DNA of 11,052 nucleotides from JAADHU01 sp964446495 (lineage in GTDB: Bacteria; Pseudomonadota; Gammaproteobacteria; Steroidobacterales; Woeseiaceae), in the NCBI GenBank assembly GCA_964446495.1, contig CAYUOY010000135.1, positions 1-11,052 on the forward strand, read 5' to 3'. The position numbers and the translations under genes were made by a program. Below, one piece after another: positions 1 through 5,881 of the stretch. The stretch's first letter is position 1. The number at the start of each line of letters is the position of its first letter. The notes under the pieces were generated by a model. That model was not told the origin of the DNA, did not search any database, and saw nothing but the letters and a program-made list of their open reading frames with translations.

Positions 1-550
1 CCATGAAGATCAGAATCTCGCAGCGCGGATCCATCGCTCCGGACGTCCACCATTTGCGGCCATTGATGACGTATTGATCACCTTGCCTGACAATCGAGGC
101 TTGAATATTGGTGGCATCCGATGACGCAACGCCCGGCTCTGTCATAGCGAATGCAGAGCGGATTTCACCCTTTAGCAGCGGTCGCAACCAATCTTCTTTA
201 TGTGTTTCGCTGCCGTAACGGAACAGGACTTCCATATTCCCGGTATCCGGAGCCGAGCAATTGAAGGCTTCCGAACCGATCAGAGAGCGACCCATTATTT
301 CTGCCAGCGGCGCGTACTCAAGATTGGTCAGCCCCGCACCATATTCACTGCCGGGCAAAAACAGATTCCACAAATCCGCGGCACGGGCTTTGGCCTTCAT
401 CTCCTCCATGATCGGTGGAATAATCCAACGGGAGTCGCCGCTGTTCACTGCGTCGAAATACGTCGCCTCATTGGGGTAAACGTGCTCCGCCATAAAATCG
501 GACACTCTGGCGCGAAGCTGCTGTGTTTTTTCGGTGTAGTCGAAATCCAT
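1..550 (-). CDS. Acyl-CoA dehydrogenase, N-terminal part (cut by window edge)
   Basis: Flavin-dependent acyl-CoA dehydrogenase, which would oxidise an acyl-CoA to the enoyl-CoA in fatty or organic acid breakdown in the cytoplasm. Reading from the ATG at 550-548, the first 183 codons are present and the frame is still open at base 1. Seen directly: an N-terminal helical region beginning MDFDYTEKTQQLRARV, then the family signature FAMTEPGVASSDATN at about residues 134-148 (FAD/substrate-contacting segment of the middle domain), then NGRKWWTSGA at 163-172. The signature resembles the ACAD10/11-like branch more than short-chain butyryl-CoA dehydrogenases. The C-terminal domain with the catalytic Glu lies outside the window, so substrate cannot be judged. 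A weak purine-rich GAAGAG lies upstream of the start. It is divergent from the quinone oxidoreductase gene, and the two may share control. The family is sure; the substrate is not. Confidence 0.9.
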   Translation of the reverse strand, partial: MDFDYTEKTQQLRARVSDFMAEHVYPNEATYFDAVNSGDSRWIIPPIMEEMKAKARAADLWNLFLPGSEYGAGLTNLEYAPLAEIMGRSLIGSEAFNCSAPDTGNMEVLFRYGSETHKEDWLRPLLKGEIRSAFAMTEPGVASSDATNIQASIVRQGDQYVINGRKWWTSGAMDPRCEILIFM

Positions 551-596
551 TCTGAATCGATTCTCTTCAGTGGTGTCAGTCCCGAGTCGGCGGAGC

Positions 597-615
597 ATAC
601 CTGCATATAAGGTAT
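597..615. promoter_or_regulatory. Inverted repeat in the divergent intergenic region, possible operator
   Basis: ATACCT (597-602) and AGGTAT (610-615) are perfect 6-base inverted arms around the AT-rich 7-base spacer GCATATA. The repeat sits about 50 bases upstream of the acyl-CoA dehydrogenase start and about 120 bases upstream of the oxidoreductase start. Size and position suit a dimeric repressor or activator, but this is inference. No convincing sigma70 promoter was found beside it on either strand. Confidence 0.35.
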
Positions 616-732
616 CGGACCAGTCCAGCCATTGGTGGCCAAACGGGACCCCTCAAATATCGCCGCAATGAGCCTTCTGAATCCGCTACTATCGCATTGC
701 CGAGATCATGATGCCTCAGGAGAATCCATCCA

Positions 733-1707
733 TTGAAAGCCATATTGTGCAAACAGCACGGCAACCCGGACACGCTGGTATTCGCGGACGTCGACGAACC
801 CACGCTAGCGGCGGGTGAGGTACGAATCGCGGTCAAAGCCTGCGGCATCAATTTTCCGGATGTACTGATGGTTGCCGGTAAATATCAAATGCAGCCCCCG
901 CTGCCGTTCTCACCCGGCGCCGAACTGGCCGGGGAGATCCTGGAGACCGCCGACGATGTTACGCAGCTCGTGGTGGGGCAAAGAGTGCTCGCACTCTCCT
1001 CGTTTGGCGGCATGGCCGAGCAGATTTGTGTGTCGGCACACACGGTGTTGCCCATTCCCGACAACATGCCCTTTGAGACCGCGGCGGGATTCCTCCTGAC
1101 CTACGGCACCTCATACCATGCGTTGAAGCAACGAGCTCACTTGCAGGAAGACGAAACATTGCTCGTGCTGGGGGCTGCCGGCGGCGTCGGTCTGGCGGCG
1201 GTAGAACTGGGCAAACTCATGGGTGCCAGGATCATTGCCGCGGCAAGTTCTCCGGAGAAGCTGGCTGTTGCCAGCGAATTCGGAGCTGCACTGGGAATCG
1301 ATTATTCGCACGAGTCTTTGAAGGAAAAGGTGGCTGAATTAACCTCCGGCAAAGGGGCCGATGTAATTTACGATCCGGTGGGCGGCGAGCTCTTCGACGA
1401 ATGCCTGAGGGCGATCGCCTGGAATGGCCGCATTCTGATCGTCGGCTTTGCCAGCGGGACGATACCGAAAATACCGGCAAACTTGCCATTGCTGAAAGGC
1501 GCATCGGTGGTCGGTGTCTTTTGGGGTCGTTTCACTCAAATGCAGCCTGAAATGCATCGGCAAAATACACAGGATCTGTTTGCCTGGTACGCATCGGGTG
1601 ACATCCGTCCAAAAATCTCCCGTACCTTTCCGCTCGAAGACGGTGCGAGCGCAATTGGCATGCTCGCGAATCGTCTGGCAATCGGAAAAGTTGTTGTCGT
1701 AATTTAG
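733..1707 (+). CDS. NADPH:quinone oxidoreductase family protein (zinc-independent MDR)
   Basis: Medium-chain dehydrogenase/reductase of the quinone oxidoreductase (QOR) class, 324 residues, the usual length for the family. It would use NADPH to reduce a quinone or an activated carbon-carbon double bond. The N-terminal GroES-like domain carries ACGINFPDVLMVAGKY (about 36-51). The Rossmann fold has the nucleotide loop LGAAGGVG (146-153), followed by AAASSPEKL, a Ser-rich strand end typical of NADPH users. The Cys cluster of structural zinc and the catalytic zinc ligands of alcohol dehydrogenases are missing, which supports the QOR assignment. The start is TTG at 733, with AGGAGA at 718-723 nine bases upstream. 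The ATGs at 708 and 711 are out of frame. Its neighbour across a 182-base gap is a divergent acyl-CoA dehydrogenase, so a role in acyl-CoA or enone metabolism is possible but unproven. Confidence 0.88.
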   Translation: MKAILCKQHGNPDTLVFADVDEPTLAAGEVRIAVKACGINFPDVLMVAGKYQMQPPLPFSPGAELAGEILETADDVTQLVVGQRVLALSSFGGMAEQICVSAHTVLPIPDNMPFETAAGFLLTYGTSYHALKQRAHLQEDETLLVLGAAGGVGLAAVELGKLMGARIIAAASSPEKLAVASEFGAALGIDYSHESLKEKVAELTSGKGADVIYDPVGGELFDECLRAIAWNGRILIVGFASGTIPKIPANLPLLKGASVVGVFWGRFTQMQPEMHRQNTQDLFAWYASGDIRPKISRTFPLEDGASAIGMLANRLAIGKVVVVI

Positions 1708-1849
1708 TTTAATTATCAAATCGTTACTCACGTCTTTTAAGGTGTCTTAAGACATGTCAACGATGGCAGTAAAAGCGGCGGCAACCGTGGTCGACAGGAA
1801 GCGGCACCGACGTACTAGTTAGTATCCCAAGCAACTGATTTTTCAATGG
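1708..1849. other. Noncoding stretch between the oxidoreductase gene and the ilv promoter
   Basis: First part of the 411-base gap before ilvC. I find no supported gene here. It contains overlapping palindromes (listed separately) and no T-run hairpin, so the oxidoreductase gene has no evident intrinsic terminator. A 22-codon reading frame at 1754-1822 has no ribosome binding site and is not called. Confidence 0.6.
1743..1758. repeat. Overlapping palindromes TGTCTTAAGACA and GACATGTC
   Basis: TGTCTTAAGACA (1743-1754) is a perfect 12-base palindrome, and GACATGTC (1751-1758) is a second perfect palindrome sharing four bases with it. A related palindrome-like CTTTTAAG lies just upstream within 1732-1741. 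There is no loop and no following T-run, so this is a DNA-level site rather than a terminator. It lies about 90 bases upstream of the predicted -35 of the ilv promoter, within reach of a regulator, but no protein can be named. Confidence 0.35.
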
Positions 1850-1878
1850 TTGACATAGCCAGAAGCATCAAACATGAT
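1850..1878 (+). promoter_or_regulatory. Sigma70-type promoter of the ilv-leu operon
   Basis: The -35 hexamer TTGACA (1850-1855) matches the consensus exactly. After 17 bases comes CATGAT (1873-1878), matching TATAAT at four of six positions including A2 and T6. Transcription would begin near 1885, giving about 49 bases of RNA before the leader-peptide start at 1934 and about 230 bases before ilvC. It is the only promoter-like site I found in this gap and is ideally placed for the attenuator downstream. Confidence 0.7.
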
Positions 1879-1933
1879 CCACTGTATGCAGCCATTGACC
1901 CTATCTAACATCTCTTTCCCAGGGGGAATCCGC

Positions 1934-1990
1934 GTGGAGCTTCTTACGGTGCTTCAGAGCGTGCTCCTTAGGAGGACGAGTCGCGGGTAG
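1934..1990 (+). CDS. ilv-leu operon leader peptide (attenuator)
   Basis: An 18-codon frame starting GTG and ending TAG, followed at once by an in-frame TGA. The peptide reads MELLTVLQSVLLRRTSRG: five Leu and two internal Val in the first twelve residues. AGGGGGA at 1921-1927 is a good Shine-Dalgarno, six bases before the GTG. It lies between the predicted promoter and an intrinsic terminator ahead of ilvC, which is how leader peptides of branched-chain amino acid operons are arranged. In the expected model, shortage of charged Leu- or Val-tRNA stalls the ribosome on these codons and lets the antiterminator form. All Leu codons are CTT or CTC, unlike the CTG-rich structural genes. There is no Ile codon. 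A longer in-frame version from the ATG at 1886 is possible, but that ATG falls at the predicted transcription start and has no ribosome binding site. Confidence 0.75.
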   Translation: MELLTVLQSVLLRRTSRG

Positions 1991-2026
1991 TGAAGAACGG
2001 CAACAGATAACACAAACCCCGCATTC
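1978..2026 (+). promoter_or_regulatory. Antiterminator structure of the ilv-leu attenuator
   Basis: GCGGG (1983-1987) can pair with CCCGC (2018-2022), the left arm of the terminator. With C1982 bulged, the helix extends through U1981-A2023, G1980-U2024, A1979-U2025 and G1978-C2026. The upstream strand covers the last codons of the leader and abuts its TAG (1988-1990). A ribosome that finishes the leader would therefore cover it and allow the terminator, while one stalled on the Leu/Val codons (1940-1969) would leave it free. CCGCG at 1930-1934 could pair with CGCGG at 1982-1986 as a protector when the leader is not translated. Pairings were worked out by hand; energies were not computed. Confidence 0.6.
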
Positions 2027-2050
2027 CAACAGGATCGTGGGGTTTTTTTT
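2014..2050 (+). terminator. Intrinsic terminator (attenuator) upstream of ilvC
   Basis: AAACCCC (2014-2020) pairs with GGGGTTT (2039-2045), continues inward with G2021-T2038 and C2022-G2037, then AT and CC pairs with single bulges, and closes on an AACA loop (2028-2031). A run of eight T's (2043-2050) follows the GC-rich arm. It ends 68 bases before the ilvC start and lies in the same transcript, so it serves as the regulated terminator rather than the end of the preceding gene. Confidence 0.85.
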
Positions 2051-2083
2051 GGCACCTTTGACGGTATTAGTGAACACAATAGC

Positions 2084-2100
2084 AACGGCCGGCGGCCGTT
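2084..2100 (+). promoter_or_regulatory. Stable hairpin immediately upstream of the ilvC ribosome binding site
   Basis: AACGGCC (2084-2090) and GGCCGTT (2094-2100) form a perfect 7-base-pair stem around the 3-base loop GGC. The ilvC Shine-Dalgarno AGGAAG (2105-2110) begins four bases later, and no T-run follows, so this is not a terminator. It could stabilise the 5' end of the read-through mRNA or affect ribosome access; either role is inference. Confidence 0.5.
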
Positions 2101-2118
2101 CAAAAGGAAGAACAAACC

Positions 2119-3105
2119 ATGCAAATGTATACGGAAAAAGACGTCGACACTTCTATCCTGAGCGGCAAGCGTATCGCCATTTTAGGATATGGGAGCCAGG
2201 GTCGGGCACATGCCCTGAATCTCAAGGATAGCGGTTTGGATGTCGTTGTAGGGTTGCGCCCTGAAGGCGCCAGCTGGAGCAAGGCAAAGGCCGATGGGCT
2301 GGTCGTCGAAGAACCCGCCGAAGCGGTCAAGGGTGCCGCCATCACGGCATTTCTTACGCCCGACATGGTGCAGGAATCTCTGTACGAAATCGTTCAGCCG
2401 CAGCTGGTGGAAGGCTCTGCCATTCTTTTTGCGCATGGCTTCAACATTCACTACAAACGCATCGAGCCACGAGCGGATCTTGACGTTGTCCTGATTGCAC
2501 CCAAAGGCCCCGGCGGTCTCGTCCGGCGCCAGTACGAAGAAGGGCACGGCGTGCCCTGCCTGGTCGCAGTCGAGAAAGACACGACGGGTAACGGACTGGC
2601 TCTCGCCCTCGCCTACGCTCACGGCATCGGTGGCGCACGCGCTGGTGTCATCGAGACAACCTTCGCGGAAGAAACCGAGACTGATCTGTTCGGCGAACAG
2701 GCTGTATTGTGTGGCGGAGCCACGGAATTGGTCGTGGCCGGTTTCGAAACACTGGTCGAAGCCGGTTATCAACCGGAAGTCGCCTATTACGAATGCATGC
2801 ATGAACTGAAATTGATCGTCGATCTGCTGCATGAAGGCGGGCTAAGAAAAATGCATCAATTCATCAGCGACACGGCGGCATACGGCGATCTGGTCAGTGG
2901 GCCCAGGGTCATCGATGCCCACGTACGGCAAAACATGAAGGATGTCCTGAGCGACATACAAAACGGGACCTTTGCGGACAACTGGATCAAGGAAACAGAA
3001 GCTGGCCAGGGTGAGTACCGGCGCATGATGGATGCGGATCTTGAACACCCGATCGAAAAAGTCGGCGCGCAACTGCGCTCGCAGATGGACTGGTTGGAAA
3101 ACTAA
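2119..3105 (+). CDS. ilvC: Ketol-acid reductoisomerase, class I (NADP+)
   Basis: Converts acetolactate and acetohydroxybutyrate to the dihydroxy acids of valine/leucine and isoleucine synthesis, using NADPH and Mg2+. The protein is 328 residues, the short class I form (about 330-340), with a single knotted C-terminal domain. Seen: Rossmann loop GYGSQG (23-28); GLR at 45-47 and Ser52, fitting NADPH phosphate binding; AHGFNIH (105-111) with the catalytic-region His; APKGPGGLVRRQYEEGHGVP (127-146); the metal-binding ETDLFGE (187-193, Asp189 and Glu193); and YECMHELK (224-231, Glu225 and Glu229). The start is ATG with AGGAAG eight bases upstream. It is the first structural gene after the attenuator, so its transcription depends on read-through. 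The threonine dehydratase gene follows after 23 bases. Confidence 0.98.
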   Translation: MQMYTEKDVDTSILSGKRIAILGYGSQGRAHALNLKDSGLDVVVGLRPEGASWSKAKADGLVVEEPAEAVKGAAITAFLTPDMVQESLYEIVQPQLVEGSAILFAHGFNIHYKRIEPRADLDVVLIAPKGPGGLVRRQYEEGHGVPCLVAVEKDTTGNGLALALAYAHGIGGARAGVIETTFAEETETDLFGEQAVLCGGATELVVAGFETLVEAGYQPEVAYYECMHELKLIVDLLHEGGLRKMHQFISDTAAYGDLVSGPRVIDAHVRQNMKDVLSDIQNGTFADNWIKETEAGQGEYRRMMDADLEHPIEKVGAQLRSQMDWLEN

Positions 3106-3128
3106 CTCGCCGCTGGCGGACACAAATC

Positions 3129-4214
3129 ATGCCTGACCACATCGACAATCTGGATGACACGGACTGGGGCTCGGATACAGGCTCACCACCTGCACCGATT
3201 TCGCTCAGTGACGTAGAAGCGGCGTACAAGGTCATCGCGCCACTCCTGGCACCAACACCGCTGATCGGCCACCCGCTGTTATCTTCGAAACTGGGTACAG
3301 AGACGCTCGTAAAGCTGGAAAACGTGCAGCGGATTGGAGCCTTCAAGATTCGCGGCGCCCTCAACCTGCTCGCCAGCATGGACCAGAAAGCGCGCAAAAA
3401 GGGCATTGTTACCGCAACCCGGGGTAATTACGGTGCTGCGTTGGCAGAAGCCTGCTCGATGCACGATGTGGAATGCACGGTATTTGTGCCACAAGGTAAT
3501 AGTCCGGATAAAAACGCAGCGGTGGTGGCCCTGGGCGGCAACATCGTTACCAGGGGGCATGATTTCGATGCCGCCTGGGATGCCTCCGTGCGGCATGCGA
3601 GAAATATCGGTGCCATTTCAATTCACCCTGCCAAGCGGCCTGAACTGGTGGCCGGACAAGGAACGGTAGCACTGGAAATTCTTGAACAACTCGATGCAGA
3701 TCTGGATGTCTTGTTCATACCGGTAGGTGGTGGCAGCCTTGCCGCAGGCGTGACGACTGTCATGAAAGCGAAATCCCCACAAACCCGGCTAATTGCCGTG
3801 CAGGCGGAAAATGCGCCGGCCTTTCATCACGCCTGGCACACACAGGAATTCTCACCCATGGTCGTCAACGAGACAATCGCAGACGGTCTGGCAACGCGAG
3901 TGCCCGTCCGCTACACGCTGAACATGATGCGCGAACTGGATGATTTCGTTTTGGTGAGCGAAGAGGAAATTTGCACCGCCATCCGCTGTTACGCCCAGAA
4001 GTTACACCAACTAGCCGAGGGCGGTGGCGCCGCGCCCCTGGCCGCGGCATTGAAAATGAAAGACGAGCTTGCTGGCCAGCGTGTCGGCCTGATTCTGTCC
4101 GGTGGCAATATCGATCGGACCGCTTTGCAAAGGGCGATTCAACCGGATGCGCCGGTACATACCCCACACGCAATTCCCAATTTCCCCATGGCCAGTCTCG
4201 ACTACGGAGACTGA
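3129..4214 (+). CDS. ilvA: Threonine dehydratase, short PLP form without ACT domain
   Basis: PLP fold type II ammonia-lyase of the threonine/serine dehydratase group. Its place between ilvC and leuA suggests it deaminates threonine to 2-ketobutyrate for isoleucine. At 361 residues it has the catalytic domain only. The C-terminal ACT-like region of E. coli IlvA (514 residues) is missing, so isoleucine feedback through that domain is not expected; in size it is like TdcB. Seen: KLENVQRIGAFKIRGALN (63-80) with the Schiff-base Lys73; ATRGNYGAALA (96-106), the substrate-carboxylate loop, with Tyr where family members usually have His; phosphate-binding GGGSLAAG (200-207); and LILSGGNID near the C-terminus. 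The first 25 residues are an acidic extension of no recognised function. Ribosome binding site weak (TGGCGGA). leuA starts 11 bases after its stop. Symbol by context; tdcB is the name often used for the Xanthomonas equivalent. Confidence 0.82.
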   Translation: MPDHIDNLDDTDWGSDTGSPPAPISLSDVEAAYKVIAPLLAPTPLIGHPLLSSKLGTETLVKLENVQRIGAFKIRGALNLLASMDQKARKKGIVTATRGNYGAALAEACSMHDVECTVFVPQGNSPDKNAAVVALGGNIVTRGHDFDAAWDASVRHARNIGAISIHPAKRPELVAGQGTVALEILEQLDADLDVLFIPVGGGSLAAGVTTVMKAKSPQTRLIAVQAENAPAFHHAWHTQEFSPMVVNETIADGLATRVPVRYTLNMMRELDDFVLVSEEEICTAIRCYAQKLHQLAEGGGAAPLAAALKMKDELAGQRVGLILSGGNIDRTALQRAIQPDAPVHTPHAIPNFPMASLDYGD

Positions 4215-4225
4215 GAGACGTTCCT

Positions 4226-5794
4226 ATGCGATCAAACCACGTACAAATATTCGATACAACATTGCGCGACGGCGAACAGGCACCTGGCTGCAGCATGACG
4301 ATTCGCGAGAAACTTCGCATTGCCAAGGCATTGTCTGATCTCAACGTAGACATCATCGAAGCAGGTTTCCCGGCCGCATCGCCCGGCGATTTCGACGCCG
4401 TCAAAGCCATCGCGGATGCGAACCACGGACCCGTCATCTGCGGTCTTGCGCGTTGCAATCCGGAAGATATCCAGAAAGTGCACGCGGCCGTCAAAGGCGC
4501 GGACAAGCACCGAATTCATGTGTTCGTTGCAACCAGCGCCATTCATCGTGAATACAAGCTCAAGATGGCTAAGGAGGAAATCATCAAGAGTGCCGTGGGT
4601 GCTATCTCACTGGCAAAAGAACTTTGTGATGATGTAGAGTTTTCCCCGGAAGACGCCTCCCGAACTGAACTCGCCTACCTCGCGGACGTGGTCTCGGCCG
4701 CCATAGAAGCCGGCGCGACCACGGTAAACATTCCGGACACGGTCGGCTATACCGTGCCAACAGAATTCGAGCAGTTGTTTCAGTATCTCAAGCAGAACGT
4801 TGCGGGCATCGATGACATAACGTTAAGCGTGCATTGCCATAACGATCTTGGAATGGCAGTGGCCAACAGCCTGGCCGCCGTGGCGGCAGGAGCACGCCAG
4901 ATCGAATGCACCATCAACGGAATCGGTGAACGAGCCGGCAACTGCTCGCTGGAAGAAGTCGTTATGGCTATGCGGACGCGTGAGGAATACTTTGAGCTGG
5001 AAACGGGTATTGAAACAAGCCGACTGTATCCCACGGCCCGGCTGGTCGCCGGCGTCATTGGTATGCAAATTCCACGTAACAAAGCCATTACCGGCGAGAA
5101 CGCCTTTGCACATGAAGCGGGCATCCATCAGCACGGCATGCTGCAACACCACTCGACCTACGAAATTATGCGACCGGAAGACGTTGGACTGAGCCATTCC
5201 AACCTGGTACTCGGCAAGCACAGCGGTCGACACGCGTTTCGCGAGCGCGTGAAAGATCTTGGCTTCGACCTGGACGAATTCGAGACCAATCGTGCGTTCC
5301 TTGAATTCAAGAGTCTGGCGGACAAAAAGAAGGATATGTACGACGGCGATATTGAAGCCATCATCATGAACGTTGGCAGCACCTCGACAGGTCCCTGGAT
5401 CATGAAGTCGATGAGTGTGTCATCTGGCACCGATCAGCCCGCCACGGCCACCATTACACTGGTCGATGAGAACCATGTCGAAATTTCGGAATCAGCCCAG
5501 GCATCCGGCCCCGTAGAAGCGGCTTTTCATGCTCTGGAACAGGCTACGGGCGTGAGCCTGGTATTGCGAAAATTTGAATTGCACAGCGCGACGATTGGTG
5601 ACGACGCCCAGGGTGAGGTGACGGTGACGGTTGACTACAACGATCAGCCCCATCGTGGACACGCTGCTTGCGTCGATATCGTTGAAGCAGGCAGTCGCGC
5701 ATACCTGGAAGTTATCAATCGAATTCTGCGACGACGTGCCCGGGGCCTCGAGCAGACCGTGTTGGAAGCTGACACAAATCGAGCTCCTATTTGA
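4226..5794 (+). CDS. leuA: 2-Isopropylmalate synthase
   Basis: First committed step of leucine synthesis: acetyl-CoA plus 2-ketoisovalerate gives 2-isopropylmalate. The protein is 522 residues, normal for bacterial LeuA type 1. Seen: FDTTLRDGEQAPG (9-21) with metal ligand Asp10 and catalytic-site Arg14; the pocket segment EAGFPAASPGDF (45-56); metal-binding HCHNDLGMAVANS (203-215, His203 and His205); GERAGNCSLEE (234-244, Asn239); FAHEAGIHQHG (294-304); and a C-terminal alpha/beta domain from about 375 with SGPVEAAFHALE (427-438), the part that binds leucine for feedback inhibition in the family. The frame is open upstream into the dehydratase gene, but homology begins at the ATG at 4226, which lies 11 bases after that gene's stop. 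The enzyme would thus be controlled both by attenuation and by leucine binding. Confidence 0.97.
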   Translation: MRSNHVQIFDTTLRDGEQAPGCSMTIREKLRIAKALSDLNVDIIEAGFPAASPGDFDAVKAIADANHGPVICGLARCNPEDIQKVHAAVKGADKHRIHVFVATSAIHREYKLKMAKEEIIKSAVGAISLAKELCDDVEFSPEDASRTELAYLADVVSAAIEAGATTVNIPDTVGYTVPTEFEQLFQYLKQNVAGIDDITLSVHCHNDLGMAVANSLAAVAAGARQIECTINGIGERAGNCSLEEVVMAMRTREEYFELETGIETSRLYPTARLVAGVIGMQIPRNKAITGENAFAHEAGIHQHGMLQHHSTYEIMRPEDVGLSHSNLVLGKHSGRHAFRERVKDLGFDLDEFETNRAFLEFKSLADKKKDMYDGDIEAIIMNVGSTSTGPWIMKSMSVSSGTDQPATATITLVDENHVEISESAQASGPVEAAFHALEQATGVSLVLRKFELHSATIGDDAQGEVTVTVDYNDQPHRGHAACVDIVEAGSRAYLEVINRILRRRARGLEQTVLEADTNRAPI

Positions 5795-5807
5795 GTTACA
5801 ACAAGGC

Positions 5808-5828
5808 GGGTGCGCAAGCGCAAGTCCC
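5808..5828 (+). other. Small hairpin in the leuA-ilvE gap
   Basis: GGG TGCG (5808-5814) can pair with CGCA (5819-5822) and, after a 3-base bulge, CCC (5826-5828), with loop CAAG. It sits in the longest gap inside the operon (87 bases). There is no T-run, so it is not an intrinsic terminator; it could be an mRNA-stability element. I found no convincing promoter in this gap. Chance is a fair alternative. Confidence 0.3.
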
Positions 5829-5881
5829 CTGATAGAGTACGCGGTCCTGAAACAGGCGCTTAGCAACGCGGAGAAAAAAGA

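Noticed and set aside
200..610. Plus-strand frame of 136 codons over the left end
   Set aside because: It lies opposite the acyl-CoA dehydrogenase, whose motifs are clear on the minus strand.
1754..1822. 22-codon reading frame (MSTMAVKAAATVVDRKRHRR...) upstream of the ilv promoter
   Set aside because: No Shine-Dalgarno, no promoter ahead of it and no run of branched-chain codons; it precedes the predicted transcription start of the operon.
1886..1990. Longer 34-codon version of the leader peptide starting at ATG 1886
   Set aside because: The ATG lies at the predicted transcription start and has no ribosome binding site, whereas GTG 1934 has AGGGGGA at good spacing. Kept only as an alternative.
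2182..2832. Long antisense frame of 216 codons under ilvC
   Set aside because: Shadow of a strongly recognised gene, with low-complexity residue patterns and no motif or ribosome binding site.
3971..4225. Upstream extension of the leuA frame by 85 codons
   Set aside because: It overlaps the threonine dehydratase in another frame, shows no LeuA homology, and the LeuA N-terminus begins at ATG 4226.
5791..5881. Internal promoter before ilvE
   Set aside because: No -35/-10 pair with acceptable spacing could be found in the 87-base gap.
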